Assembly: GCA_032622095.1 (NCBI GenBank)
Contig: CP136063.1
Location: forward strand, 266,781,426-266,845,425
Length of the DNA: 64,000 nucleotides
Direction of reading: 5' to 3'
DNA from: Siphonodentalium dalli
Taxonomy: Eukaryota > Mollusca > Scaphopoda > Gadilida > Siphonodentaliidae
Shown here: in pieces, positions 47,838 through 60,471 of the stretch
Layout of the letters: each line of letters opens with the position of its first letter
Numbering within the stretch: the stretch's first letter is position 1
The notes under the pieces: generated by a model
Database searches by the model: none
Told to the model about the DNA's origin: nothing
The model's input: the letters and a program-made list of their open reading frames with translations, nothing else
Made by a program: the position numbers and the translations under genes

Positions 47838-49665
47838 GTGTTCAAGTTCAAGTTCAAAGTTCAAAAGCTTTATTTATAAAGTCAGGCATTTTAAATTACA
47901 AACATGAGCATTAAGCTCTTAACTGGCTTGTAAAATATGTACATAAACAGTAACGTGAATAAAACACAACCTATCTGAAAAATAAATTACATGTATATTA
48001 GCTAAAACATTGTAAAAGACGAATAAAATCACTGAGGACAGGTAGCCCTGACTCGATCAAAGCGTAAGACACAAATTTGTATATCCATATACGGCACAGT
48101 AATGTGCACAACGAGTCCATATTTCATTCCTGGATAACATGTTTTATTCCATTCAGAGATACCAGACCAGAGAGTGAGGATTAAAATACAAAACATATAC
48201 ATATAATTAGGGTATCCTACAGGCACTGCATTTACATTTAAAACCATTCCAGGTTTCTAACATACATTCAAAGTCTTTCATCGTCTCTGTGGTTCTGCAT
48301 GACTCTGGAAGAGAATTCCACACTTTAGGTGCCATGAATCTAAACGAGCTTAAACCAAAAGTAGTAGTATCAGGTGATGGCAGTTCCAGAGTCTCCGAAT
48401 TTCTAAAAGGGTATGAACTATGTTTAAGTTTCACCAGGCAGTCCAAATAGGAAGGAGTACTAATGTCCTTCTTTAGTATTTTGAAAACTGTCATGGCCAT
48501 AAGTCTGAGTCTTTGGAGATGTAGATGCTCACAGTTTGCAAGCTTTAGGAGAAAGTCATAATCAGATGTGTAGTCATTATAGATAAAACGAAAGGCTCTC
48601 TCCTGAGTTTTCTCCAGCCTGTCGGTAGAAGACACACTGTAGAAATGCCAGGTAAGAGGGCAGTAATTAAAATTTGAGAGGATGAAAGATTTGAAGATAC
48701 ATTTTTTGCCTGAGAGGGTCGGCATATCTCCAAGTCTCTTTAAGACATGCCTTGATGCCTTTGAACATAGCGAATCAATGTGAGTGTTAAACGTCAATTT
48801 ACAGTCCAGAGTTATACCGAGTAATTTCACTTCCTCGATACATGGGATAAGATGTGAAGCATTTATGCCAGTTATATATTTACTTTTGGGACCCAATGAT
48901 ATTGCTTGGAACTTCTCTGGATTTGCCTTCATGCCATTCAATGCGAACCACTCAATGACATGAAGGCTATCAGATTCCAGAGTGCTCCGAACATCAGGGT
49001 CCTTGTGAGAGAAGGAAATTGTGTTATCGTCTGCATAATTATAAAGGGAGCAGTCCTTCACAAAGCCGAAAATGTCATTCAGAAAGATGTTAAACATGGT
49101 TGGGCCCAGTATATATCCCTGTGGTACACCCTTGGTGATGCACCTCCAGGAACTCACACTGGAGCCAAGTTTAACGCATTGTCTGCGACCAGAAAGATAG
49201 CTCCACATTTCAGATACCGACTTTTCACAAAGATTATATGCACGTAGTTTATCTAACATAACATCATGAGGTAGACAATCAAAAGCCTTTGAAAGGTCCA
49301 TCATTACAGCGGCAACACTTTCATGCTTGTCAAGTGCCCTGCGCCAGTCTTCAATGGCACTTAACATTACATCACTGCATCCATGATGCTTCCTAAAAGC
49401 TGACAGAGCGGGGTTAAAAATAGAGTAAAAATGCATTTGTAGCTGTGAATTTATCGCTTTCTCAAATAATTTTGATATAGTAAAATACTAACAGACCTGT
49501 AGTTTTCCTTACTCAAAATATAATTTTTCTTGTGTATAGGTGTCACTTGAGCAACTTTAAGGCTATCTGGGAAAGCAATGACAGACATATAGTGGTTAAA
49601 AAGATTACTCAAAGGCACGTGGATTGCTGAGTTACATATTTTGATAATTATTATGGATGAACATG
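47838..49665 (-). mobile_element. LINE 3 (CR1/Jockey-like), 5'-truncated
   Basis: Minus-strand non-LTR element lacking the endonuclease and starting within the RT. The 3' end (low coordinates, about 47838-47872) carries a short TTGAAC-type repeat tail after an AATAAA-like stretch, as in CR1/L2-type elements. No target duplication was found by eye. Confidence 0.82.
48207..49640 (-). pseudogene. LINE 3 reverse transcriptase
   Basis: An open frame of 409 codons (48207-49436) with SAFRKHHGCSDVML, MMDLSKAFDCLPHDVML, GVPQGYILGPTMFNIFLND, the catalytic YNYADDNTISF, ANPEKFQAISLG and VKLLGITLD, then a C-terminal half ending CSACRIP. Homology goes on upstream (NYRSVSIL, then SKLFEKAINSQLQ) in another frame, so a frameshift lies near 49480 and the 5' end is cut near 49665. 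The long intact frame suggests a fairly young copy. Confidence 0.88.
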
Positions 49666-49789
49666 GTTGGGCTCAATGTGTGAGAACACATTGAGATCTC
49701 AGTGAATCTAAAAATTGCAAATAATAACACCCATTGGTATAACTCCAATCAAGTTTATCCCTCCGATTTCATCTTCTTAAATTGATTAG

Positions 49790-50150
49790 CAGTTATTGAC
49801 TGGCCATGCACGGGGAGGGATCAGGACATGTATACCCGCCGATCATGGTTGGTCCCGGTGTGAGAAAATTCTGAAATCTGAACATAAAAATTGTTAAATC
49901 CTGGCATCTAGACTGGAATATAAAGCTCTCAATATTTCCATCTGATGACAATTCAGTCAAAACATTTTACCATAGTATAGGAAAATATGTAAATGTTGGC
50001 CCAAAAACAACAAATTTCCGACCAAACTATATATAATGTTGTGTCAGGTAAGAACTTTCCAACTGTTGAAAATTTTGTCCAAAGTGGTACCCCCCCCCCC
50101 CCCAATGTCGCCACGTCCATGTCGGTGTCAACAATGTGGCACTAGAATTG
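49790..50150. repeat. Dispersed repeat, second copy (pair at 3.3 kb)
   Basis: Shares GACTGGCCA-GGGGAGGGA, ATATAATGTTGTGTCAGGTA and AACTGTTGAAAATTTTG with 3320-3590. A run of about 17 C lies near 50088-50104. Confidence 0.65.
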
Positions 50151-50209
50151 ATTAACCACGAGTCAACTAAAACAAATGACAATGTCCTAGTTTATAATAT
50201 AAAAAAAAC

Positions 50210-50300
50210 CTTCGGTACTGCGAACATTTTGAATAGCGAACCATCGGAATATCGCGAACCTTCCGAATAGCAAACCTTCGGAATAGAGAACATTCGGTGA
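50210..50300. repeat. Short minisatellite, unit about 16 bp
   Basis: About six imperfect units like CCTTCGGAATAGCGAA. It is followed by a C run at about 50312-50327. Confidence 0.75.
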
Positions 50301-50814
50301 AGAGAGACATGCCCCCCCCCCCCCCCACTTTATCAGACACAAACACAGTTGAAACCAATTATGTGCTATTGTTATAGGTGCCGTATAACCAGGGGATGGG
50401 ATACATATGTGCAGGAATGTATGTCGGGTGGGAGGGTGATCAAAGAGGCAAAAACGCATTTTTTACAACCTCATGCAATTTTTTTTACTGAAGACCTTTT
50501 CTGTATTTGACATTTGTAACAGTTTAGAACATATTATAATGTTAAAAAAACAACATATCTATTATACTGGGAGCTCATGTGGGCCTTATTGGCTATGGCA
50601 TGTTGCATATGGGACGATGACAAAATTTCCTTCCCGACACCATTCGGAAAGAACATTTTTAGAAAAACTAAATCTGGAATCATATATATATGTCATATAT
50701 ATGTCTATAATAAGTAAAAATAGACTTTTGACCAGTGTGGAAACTTATACATATTGGAAATAAAACAGTTTAGAAAACGAAATAAATTAAGTTTTTCCTT
50801 GATGAACTTATGAA

Positions 50815-51010
50815 ACATAAACATAAAGAGCTTCGAGATCGGGTGCGGACATGGATGGCTGACCCGTGTACACGCCTCGGTGTGTGCACGTTAAAGAACG
50901 CTACTGGAGTCACCACATGCCATGGTTGTAAAGTTACTCGGCCGTGGTAGCACTTGTGCCGCCTCATTTCGGCCAATTTGGCCGGTTACTTCATGTGACT
51001 TTTTCATCTG
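50815..51010. repeat. SINE-like dispersed repeat (tentative)
   Basis: Blocks TGCGGACATGGATGGCTGAC and GTGTGCACGTTAAAGAACGC look like a SINE-type repeat with a conserved central domain as seen in some invertebrates. A and B boxes are not clear. No second copy is present in the window. Confidence 0.3.
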
Positions 51011-51684
51011 ACGTGTGTGTCGGATAATTGATCTGGAGGATTTATGTAAATGTTAGCCCAAACTACATTTCCAAGTAACGATGGTTTTGTTGTTTATTTT
51101 GAGGAATAATACCGCGTCAGATGAATTCAGCCCAAATATGTTAACAGTTGTCGTGTCAAACATTCGGCAGTAGGTTAGCGTTATTTAGTATTTGTGGATG
51201 TCCTTTAACATGGGGAAAATAGACTACTGCGCTTGAACGAGCATGTGAATTTGTCGTTTTTAATGTACAGCAACTTGATAATCAATAACAGAGGCATTCT
51301 CTGTCAAATAAGGTCGCTCTATTTACGGTATTAATTGCGGAACTTTCTAAAGTAAACTACGCGTAAACGGATACATACGGTAAATTATAGAATGTGCCGG
51401 AATCGGCCTAATCGCCCCATGGCCAACTCGCCCAGTCGACGTGTGTCAATTCGGTACCTACTATAACATGTACCCGAGTCCGATTCGGAATAAAAGATGT
51501 ATACGGGTGTTATATAGCGTTTGGTCCGTTGTTTCTCAATGAATATTATTGAAATTTGGTGTATATGTCCGGGCTGGGACATGGAATACAACAACGTTTG
51601 AATTGTTTTTAAATTTACAAATTTGTTGATTTTATTAAAAAAAAATTCGTTCTGAAAACACACTATAAAGTGTATATAATATAA

Positions 51685-51985
51685 TAAAGAACACGAGACA
51701 TACATAATTTATAAACTGTTAACAAAAGATATCAAATTCAATACATGACAAAGATGACTCAGTGGAGTTTATAAAGTGAACATAAAAACATTGAGGTAAG
51801 AATCTTTTTAAGGAATGCAACTTTATTTAATGATAATAAACACATAAATTAAAATAACAAACATGAGACATACATGATTTATAAACTGTTAACAAAAGAT
51901 ATCAAACTCAATACATGACAAAGATGACTCAGTGAAGTTTATAAAGTGAACATAAAAATATTAAGGTAAGAATCTTTTTAAGCAT
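51685..51985. repeat. Direct duplication, offset about 175 bp
   Basis: About 125 bp (CGAGACATACATAATTTATA ... GGTAAGAATCTTTTTAAG) at 51693-51812 recurs at 51865-51982 with few differences. Confidence 0.88.
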
Positions 51986-52079
51986 TACTAAACCGTTTAG
52001 CACAGACCACAGTCCACTTCACTCATCCGATCATCACCAAACTTCATATTTATCTTGATATTGATCTATCAGATGAGAG

Positions 52080-53430
52080 CTATCAAATATTTTTTTAATT
52101 TCATAGGAAAAAATGGTCGCCAGCGGCCATATTGCATTTACGTTATATTTTATCGCGTCATGTCGATATCTAGTATTACTTAGAAATTTCACCTTTCCAG
52201 ATTCATAATTGCTCCATTGACTGTAACAGATGAAATTATTCCCCTCTTCGGATAGAGTGTCACTGAAACTTTATTTTGTCAGACTGTCTGTATAATCACT
52301 GATTATATATGGCAATAATCTGTAATAAGATGTAGCACTATTTTATTTTATATTTACATGCAGTGCTGTTTTTATACATCAATTCTAATCCCCCTAGATC
52401 ATCATGTGATCGATCATACATCGCGCGAGGACCTGGTTGAATTAAGGGGGGTTTTATGGATCACTTCTGTCCTCAAGCTAGATTATACTTATGACATTTA
52501 ATGGCATGTTCCTAACGCGGAGGGTTAGATATGCTTGAGAAACCACCACTCTTTAATTCACACCAAGTTCTCAGCTGTCATGTTCGGATATTAGAACCCA
52601 TAGCCATGATATATGGTTTATTTTGTGTATACTAGTAATATAGTTATTTTCAGTACCTTTATATACCAGTACTGTGTATAACAATGCATATAAATTAATC
52701 CATGTATACATGTATATTGATTCAACGGATTCAGTGGTTTTGTCCATCAGTCTATCAAATTTGCGGGGAAAACATGGCCACAAGCAGTACACCCTGCTAA
52801 ATTTCGAATTTGAATCAATTGGCGCACCCTGCAGCCAGCTTTTATTGGAGAACTTTTTCTTATGTGGATATTTTGGGTCACCGCTAGATGTGAGCCATAT
52901 TTTGTTCTCAAACTGTCCTTGTGAAGACATCACTGCCAGCGGTGATCTTCAATTTTACTATTTTTATGGCTAAATAATTTGGTGATCCTACAGACGACAC
53001 CCTTGTCCGATCGTCATCAGATTCCACAATTATCTTCTGGATAACCAGGGTGAGAGTAATCTAATTTTCCCGAATTTCGTTAAAAAACATTACCACAGGC
53101 AGCAATTTGGTATCTTACTCTTTGATCCTCTTTTGCATGACTGAATTGTTTAGCAACTGTACAGACATATCCCTCATCTGGTTTTTATATACATGTATAT
53201 CTCTTCATGCGGATAGCCAGTATTACGTAGGTACTTCAACTTTCTGCATTCCTGTCATCATTTGAAATATAAAAATTTACCTGATACATGCACCCTTCAA
53301 AATTTGTTTCGTCGTATCTATTTTAATGACCCGTATGGTAATATTGATACAGATATATTTGTAAAACATTTCTTTGTACAATATACAGGTATTTAGTTTG
53401 TAACTAAATCTAGAAATATATAATAGTAGC
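52080..53430. other. Dispersed repeat pieces, no gene
   Basis: Loose relatives of the GCCATCTTGG-type repeats occur (GTCGCCAGCGGCCATATTG near 52116). No supported gene. Confidence 0.4.
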
Positions 53431-53469
53431 TCGTGGACCCCACTTCGTCCGGGATATTCCCCTCTGATT

Positions 53470-53885
53470 TTCGGAGAAATGCGCGATTTAACCTTGAATT
53501 GACTATTTTAAAGGTGAAGGTCATGTCGGGGTCACGATTTGACCCGTCCAAAACACTCCCCGGACAAAAGTCACGACAAAAGTACCCGTCGAAATCCGCC
53601 CGGCTTTATACCCGATTTGACCTTGAATTGACAATTTTGAATGTCAAGATCAGGTCAGGGTCATGATTTGACCCACCCGAAACACTCCTGGGACAAAAGT
53701 AACAGTAGGTATCAAATTTCGTTGAAATACTTCCGTTTTACCAGATTTGACCTTGAATTGATCTTTTTGAATGTCAAAGTCAGGTCGGGATCAAGATTTG
53801 ACCCGTCCAAAATTCTCCCTGGAAATAATTTCCCCTAGGTATCAAATTTCGTCAAATCTGTCCGGCAGTTTTCCCGGCCATATAG
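53470..53885. repeat. Three tandem units of about 131 bp
   Basis: Each unit has GATTTGACCTTGAATTGA (near 53483, 53614 and 53745), a GGTCATGTCGGGGTCA-like block and GATTTGACCCGTCCAAAA. The array ends with ACAGACAAACAGACAGACAA, like the tail of a retroposed repeat. Confidence 0.85.
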
Positions 53886-54239
53886 CTAACAGACAAACAG
53901 ACAGACAAATGTCCAAAATATATATTAAACTAGCTGATGTACTCGACTTCGTTCGGGCTAGTTAGGGATTTTTTTTGTGATCGCCTCCATCTGGACAGTA
54001 CCCAGTATATACAGCGTCTGGCCAAACTATTGTTCAATTGGTCCAGAAACATGCCTATATCAGCACGTTCGAGAACATGGTCCCACGTGAAATTGGACCC
54101 GTCCATATTGCTCCCGGGATCGAAGTAGTCCTACACACAAATTTTTAGTCGGATCGGTCAAGGTCCAGAAACATGCCTATGAGCGAGGTCAAGTTGACAC
54201 GTTAAATACCAAATTCGAGCAGTGTTAGAGTCTATAACA

Positions 54240-54295
54240 CATACACACATGCATTCACGCATACACACATACATACATACATACAGACAGGTGTT
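54240..54295. repeat. ACAT/CATA microsatellite
   Basis: ACACATACATACATACATAC with neighbouring related units. Confidence 0.85.
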
Positions 54296-55560
54296 TCAAA
54301 ATGTATAATCGATAGCTACAACAATTCTATGGTAGATAGTTCACGGCCGACCTGATGCATGCATCTTAGTTTTCTTGTAATCATTGTCAGTAAATGACAG
54401 CGAGCTGTAATGTGGCGAGGAAGAAGAAGAGGAAATGTACAACTGAAATAAATAATTTTTTCCAGAAGAAACTAAGACCCTTAAGTCTAGATCGTATGTA
54501 GTAGCTATCAGCTTCTGAATGATTACTATATTTTGAATTATAATTTCCATTTAGCAGTGTGGAATTTGACCACCCAGGCTGACCTAGCATACTCTGGTCA
54601 TTCACTGACCTGGAAACAAACTCTTAATACATGTATGTGGTAGACAAAAGACCTATCAGTCAGCATTTAAAAAAATTAAATTTTCATTTTTCATTAAAAC
54701 ATACTAGGTGCTAAAACTAGTTAAACTGAATCGTCATTTGGACTAAATGTGGTAAGTTCCCAGTGGTATGAGCAGTATATTAAGTAGGGTTTTATGCGGG
54801 TTTTATGCGGGTTCGGACCAAAATTAGTGAAATTTTGGGATGTGGGCGTCAAAAAATAGGGAGTAAAAAATATTTGTTTACAGGTTTGGGGGTGGTGGGT
54901 CCCCGAAAATGCCAGTTGCAAAAAAAAAACGGCACACCTTCCTGCAAATGTTTTACTACCCCCCCCCCCCCCCCCCCCTCCCCGCGCTACAACATGCAGG
55001 GTATAATCAGTTCAGATATAAATATCCAGACTCCGTCTGATTTCTATCAACGTATGTTGATCATAATAAAACGAGTCTGGTCTGAATTTGTCTGGAGTTC
55101 GACCACTGACCTCTAGATGCCAATATTTTGCTAGTTTCAACTTCGGATTTTTGTGTCAATTACCAGCTGATGTCACCATTAATAAATAAATGGTGAAAGA
55201 TGGATAACTCTACTAAATACTGCAGTGAAATTTGGGGTTATCGTTCTTTTGTCAAATACCACCTTAGCAACTGTAATTGTTTCTTTTCTAAACTTTGGAT
55301 CAAATTTGCTAATTCATAAAACTCAGTCGTTTATCAGAATAAAGTTATTTTATTTGATATAATTTAATGGACGAAGACGCATATTAGAATGTCAATTTAC
55401 TGTTAAGAGCGCACTATATTTTAGCAGGTGCTCGAGCGCATGAATCGATTGTGTATTTTTTGTGTGATGGGGCGCAATGTTTGATGGTACAGCGAAAATC
55501 CACACGCTAAATTAAATGGCCCAAGTTGTCGTTTATTAATACTAATATGGCGACCGTTTA
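54296..55560. other. No gene recognised; poly-C tract
   Basis: A C run of about 20 bases lies at 54959-54979. The sequence just upstream of 55627 may be the promoter of the unnamed gene, but no element is certain. Confidence 0.35.
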
Positions 55561-55562
55561 AT
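55552..55562 (+). promoter_or_regulatory. Possible YY1-like site upstream of the start exon
   Basis: ATATGGCGACC resembles the YY1 core (ATGGCG). It lies about 70 bases before the ATG at 55627, a plausible position for an initiator-proximal site. No TATA box is evident. Sequence match only. Confidence 0.25.
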
Positions 55563-55626
55563 TCTTTGAAATTTGTGTTTTAACGAGAGTACTTCGATTC
55601 GGATATTCGCATATGTAATTTGTATT

Positions 55627-55667
55627 ATGTCGTCACACGATGTCGTGAAGTCAGTCGCTCAAAAATT
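55627..55667 (+). CDS. Start exon of an unnamed gene
   Basis: ATG followed by 12 further codons (MSSHDVVKSVAQK) and two bases, ending at a consensus donor TT|GTAAGT. The split codon needs one base, and the exon at 60381 begins with exactly one free base, giving Leu. That phase match, plus a strong donor, supports the model. The product is not recognised. Transcription start and 5' UTR are not defined. Confidence 0.5.
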
Positions 55668-57144
55668 GTAAGTTTTTATGTTATTAACTTTTAAAAATAA
55701 GGATTAACGCAGGTACATCTCACTCTCGGTCAGTCAGTGCAGTCTGCAATTGAAATATAGCACAACATTCATCACTCGAAACACTTCGTTCTTATGGTAC
55801 ATGTACATATTTAAACTAGGACAAATAAAACAATATTTGTGATTTGGGTTTCCCTACCAACACTATTTTTTTTACATGGTTTTCAAGAAAATATATTGAA
55901 TTTTTTCTCAAAAAATTTCAGAAAACACAGAAACACATTTCAGCATCTCAGCCAGTTTTTCAGCCTGAGAAATAGGTTGATTTCTGAGAAATAGGTTGAT
56001 TTCTTATTAAAAGTATTGTGTAATATTAAAATTTATACAAAAATAATCAAAAGTAGTTTTATGACAATCTTGCAGAGTATGTCAAAATAAAAAAAATAAT
56101 TAAAAAAATAAAATTTCTACCAAAAAAAAAACCTGCCAACCATATATATTTTTTTGTGGCTTGTAACCCAAACCAGACATTTAATTTGCTTTGACCTAGT
56201 ACATGTACATGTTCTGTCATTCAAGATCGAAGTGGTTCGGGTGGTGATACTACAGGGCCTTAATTGTAACAATTTTATATTTGATATAGAGATTATCACT
56301 ACAGTGAAGTGATCTGAGTCTCCATATCGCACCGAGTTGAGAAGGTGAGATCCAGGATCAGGCGAGATGTGATGTGGAGACTTCACTGTAGTAATAATAT
56401 GTTTATTATATGACCAATTGAACTTAATTATTACAACCAACCTCTGAAATTTATTTTAAAGAAAGGGGATCAGTTGAATTCAAATTAATGGACGAATCGC
56501 AACAATTTAATCCACAACAACAATTGGAAGATAAAATTTCTCAATTTAAAATAGTTCAAGGAGCCTCGTTCTGATTCTGACATGCATGATCTGGAATCGG
56601 ATCACGATACTATCATTATCCGATTTATCGGAAAACCATCACCAAACAATAGTGGTATTTAGTGAAAATAATGACAGCCATATAATAAATATAAAAATGT
56701 ACCAGTACCGGTATATCGGTACCGGTACATCTTTATATATACCGGTATCAAATATATAATTGTTACAAGGGCCTGTGGGTGGTACAACCTGACAACATTG
56801 TGTTTGGAACATTGGCCATTAATTTATAATACAAGTAATGTCTATGTACTGGGTACATGCATGGACCTAAATCATGCCATGACTCTATCGTAGAGATCAT
56901 ATTCCACCAGTACAAAACCTTGGATCTTTTTGAAGTTTTGACAGGGAACCTTATCAAGTTGAAACAATAAGTGACTTTGTGGGCTATTTTGCTTTGCTTC
57001 GCTTATAATTATGGAATTTTTCCTGGGTAATTAATTAAAATGTTTATTGCGATATCGCCTCAGAAAAGTCACAGAAAAGCATGCAATTTCGAGTTGGGAC
57101 CTTCACATTCAGTGAAGTACATTATTAAGGAATAGATACACATG

Positions 57145-57525
57145 AGGCCCCCACCCCCTGGAATACGGAATACCACTTAACACAGAGGGTGGAATACGGA
57201 ATACCAGTTAACAGCCATATGGAATTTTCCGGATAAATTTTCTATTGCCGTATACTAGTACGAACGCCGGTCATCCCGCAGTGTCCATGTCTAAAATTAT
57301 CTAATATGAAGATGATCGACGATCTGTATGTCAAACCGTGAATTTATGGTGACAAAAATCGCATTTATATTATTATTATGATCATTGTTTGGAAGGTGTC
57401 GAAGGTCGCCGTACGAATACCGTTATTTTTGGAATACCGAATACCTCCTAACAGAGGGGCCGGAATACGGCGTACCTCATAACAGGGCATGGAATACGGC
57501 GTACGAAAAGGGGGGGTGGGGGCCT
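57145..57525. mobile_element. MITE with 8-bp target duplication
   Basis: 381 bp with inverted termini AGGCCCCCACCCCC. Flanks are TACACATG (57137-57144) and CACACATG (57526-57533), 7 of 8 matching. Subterminal blocks of the GGAATACGGAATACC type repeat on both sides. An 8-bp duplication is compatible with hAT, but the termini are not typical. Confidence 0.78.
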
Positions 57526-58259
57526 CACACATGTATTAACTAAGAAATATATTCCCTAAGAGTTACTGTTTCGACTTCCTTTGTGCGCTCCTTAATGGCA
57601 ATCGATGGCATGACTTGTCAGACCAAGCATATTCATGTACCGTACCGTATGTCTCTCTTCTGTCTCTACCTCAATCTCTATCTTTCATTGTCTTACCTAT
57701 CTCGAGTTATCTTACTAGTATCTCTTAAGCAACGTGACAGTCCTGTTGAGGGAGGAGGGTGGGATAGCATGGTTTGATTATCATGCAATACTCTACTTAT
57801 TAATATATATATGCATAGCCCATTTATTAAAACCTCACATGTATAATGAGTAAATACCATACATGTACACCATTATATAATACAGTTTAAGTACTAGTAC
57901 CTGTAGGGAATTACATGTACCAGACTACCAGTATGCATACTGGTATATGAGAGAGAAGTCACTTCTCCATGGGACAAAATTAGGGAAGGTAACACAATTT
58001 GGGGAGAATATACCGGTAAAGTCGCCCTCTAAGCTGGTTCCTGATAACAACTTTGGAGCAATCTGTCAGTCATCATGATGGTTGGTCGGATTTCAATTAC
58101 CTTTTGTATGCATATGAACCACCATGGGGAGGGATATTTTCTGCCTGAAATGAATTTTGTCCATTCCTTTGTTGCAGAGTTATTGCCCTTAGAGTAAAAA
58201 TGTTTATGCGCCAAATCGGGTTCTCTGTACTGTATCTCAGTCATTGCACATGTACTGTG

Positions 58260-58474
58260 CAGTAAAGCCCTAATTAATCGACTCCTTTAACCACAGCAGA
58301 ATTATGGGTAACTTTTAAGGATTTAGTCGGAAATACGGCTTGTTGCCATTCATCGGAAAGCTCTCCCCGAGAGCTTTCCGATGAATGGCAACAAGCCATA
58401 TTTCCGACTAAATCCTGAAAAGTTACCCATAATTCTGCTGTGGTTAAAGGAGTGGATTAATTAGGGCATTACTG
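58260..58474. mobile_element. Near-perfect palindromic MITE, copy 1
   Basis: About 215 bp that folds on itself almost completely: arms of about 105 bp and a loop of a few bases at GAAAGCTCTCCCCGAGAGC (about 58359-58377). Termini are CAGTAAAGCCCTAATTAATC and, inverted, CAGTAATGCCCTAATTAATC. CAGT-type ends next to TA fit Tc1/mariner-type MITEs. Confidence 0.88.
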
Positions 58475-58650
58475 TACTATTGTAGGTTATGTTTGAAAGA
58501 TCTTTAGTATGCTCATGAGGCAGTATGAAGGGAACCATATCCACATGTAACAGGTTTTCTCCATTCATTTCTTCTGAAGTTTTGCCATTTGGAGTTTAAA
58601 ATATGTCCTGGCATCGCTGTACTAGTATATTACGTTGGATGTGAATGATA

Positions 58651-58787
58651 CGGAAATGCATTAAATAATCGACTCCTTAACCACAGTAGAATTATGGGTA
58701 ATTTTTCAGGATATTTCCAACTAAATTCTGAAAAATTACACTTAATTCTGCTGTGGTTAAGGAGTCAATTATTTAGGGCATTAGTGT
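58651..58787. mobile_element. Palindromic MITE, copy 2 (internally deleted)
   Basis: Same outer arms (AATAATCGACTCCTTAACCA and inverse), but the central hairpin tip is missing and termini are eroded. Confidence 0.8.
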
Positions 58788-59171
58788 ATTTGGTTTATTA
58801 ATGAATAACAATAGGATGAAGGATATCACATGCAATAGGCTTTGTACAGCTGTCGCTGGTTGTGCATGACATCTCTCGTTTTGAGCCATCTTTAGAATTT
58901 AATAAACCTGAGCAAAAAGTCACCATTGTGGTGGATACTCTGTGCGGTGCATTTTTTTTTATCACGTGAGGACTGTGTATAGGACAGCAATAAGTACATG
59001 TACTGGTACATGTCCCTTTCGATATGAGTGAGACTGGTGTTGCATGTACTAGTACCGTAGCTGGACTGAAAACTTATTCACTAAGTAACATGATAAGTAA
59101 CATGATAAGTAACATGATAAGCAATTTATCTCATTTTTAATAGTTTTCATTATTATTGTGATTAATACTAG

Positions 59172-59545
59172 CAGGGGCGCCGGAAGAGGGGGGCAGATGG
59201 GGCAGCTGACCCCCCTGCCCTTGACCAAGGGGGCGAGCGGGGGCAGAACTTGCCCTTTTTCTGGAGACAGAAAATGCTTTTTGTGTGTTTAATCTCGTGT
59301 TTTTATAGGAAAATGTCACTTTTTTGGTCCAAATACCACCAATTTCACAAGGAATATTAATTTTTTGTCAATTTTATCACAAAACGGCCATAAAAACCGA
59401 CAAATACCTTTAAAATAGGGATTGTTGCCACAATGAATTTATGGTTATTTTCTCGAATTTGCGGAGAAAATGCCCTTTTTTGCAGAAAAGTGCCCTTTTT
59501 GTAGGCTCTGCCCCCCCCTGCCCTTGGATGCTTCCGGCACCCCTG
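59172..59545. mobile_element. hAT-like MITE
   Basis: 374 bp with termini CAGGGGCGCCGGAAG and, inverted from the right, CAGGGGTGCCGGAAG. 8-bp flanks AATACTAG (59164-59171) and AGTACTAG (59546-59553), 7 of 8 identical. CAGGGG ends with 8-bp duplications are the hAT hallmark. The interior has GCCCTTTTT blocks and no transposase. Confidence 0.88.
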
Positions 59546-59850
59546 AGTACTAGTACATGTACATGTACCATATGCATGTATTGTACCGATAACTAAGATT
59601 ATGGTATATTATATTATATTTTTCCTAAAGATTAAGACTAATAAATCGGGGCAACAAAACTACATGTACTATTGTACTACATGTACATGTACATTTATCG
59701 GGTAGTACCCAACTGATTAGAGTAATATTTCTGGAGACTGTCACTTGTAGAAAAAAATATGTACCTGTCACCACATACCATACCATCTAGGTTCAGTTGT
59801 CTGATATGTAGAGAGATAGACATCTCAAGTCCTAAATACTGTACAAGTAC

Positions 59851-60201
59851 CCCGCTGGACAAAACAAGTGTCCATTGGCACCGCAGTGTATTTGCCGTTC
59901 GGCCGCGGTGTCAGAGTTTGTAACTGCAGTTGAGCACCGCGGCCGAACAGCAAGTTCACTGCGTCCGAACGGCAACTACCCTCGCGGCCGAATGACATGT
60001 ACACCGTGGTTAGATTTCTGGTTTGTATTGTCTTTTTTCAGTTTAATGAAAGTACACCGCGCCAACTACACCATGCCAAATAGCAAGTAAACCGCGGCCC
60101 AACTGTAGTTAGCCAGTGGAGCCGCGGTGTAGTTGCATTTCGGCCATGGTGGCAATGCTAACCACACCGCAGTTAAGTGGACACTTGTTTTGTCCAGCAG
60201 G
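59851..60201. mobile_element. MITE with 25-bp termini at a GTAC site
   Basis: 351 bp. Termini are CCCGCTGGACAAAACAAGTG and, inverted from the right, CCTGCTGGACAAAACAAGTG, extending to TCCA. It is bounded by GTAC on both sides (59847-59850 and 60202-60205); TA or GTA are alternative readings. The interior has repeated CCGCGGTGT and CGGCCGA blocks in both orientations. It lies about 180 bp before an exon. Confidence 0.82.
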
Positions 60202-60380
60202 GTACATGTTCTCAAATGTACAAATGTAGTACTGATATATGTAACACCATTGCCTGCCATAGGGTACTAGTATGTACATCTAGCAGTGGATCTGTATGTT
60301 CCCTGAATTACATGTATTTTTACACTTTGCATTTGTTGTACAAGAATTGTAAATTGTGTTGCTCAATCCTTTCATTGCAG

Positions 60381-60471
60381 GAAATATTATTTTGAAGTAC
60401 AAAGACTTGAAGATGGATTTGACCTAAGTGATGCATACTGCCCGAAGCTGGACCACCCACCCCTCAAACCA
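60381..60471 (+). CDS. Exon 2 of the unnamed gene
   Basis: 91 bp between acceptor TTTCATTGCAG and donor CCA|GTAAGT. After one base that completes the split codon, it reads KYYFEVQRLEDGFDLSDAY and CPKLDHPPLKP, ending in phase 0. No family is recognised. Both splice sites are strong. The next exon found starts in phase 0. Confidence 0.65.

Larger units (their letters stand above)
55668..60380 (+). other. Putative intron 1 of the unnamed gene
   Basis: From GTAAGT to a pyrimidine-rich TTTCATTGCAG acceptor. It holds MITEs at 57145-57525, 58260-58474, 58651-58787, 59172-59545 and 59851-60201, plus CCGGTA-rich and ACATGTAC-rich stretches. An undetected exon within it cannot be excluded. Confidence 0.45.
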
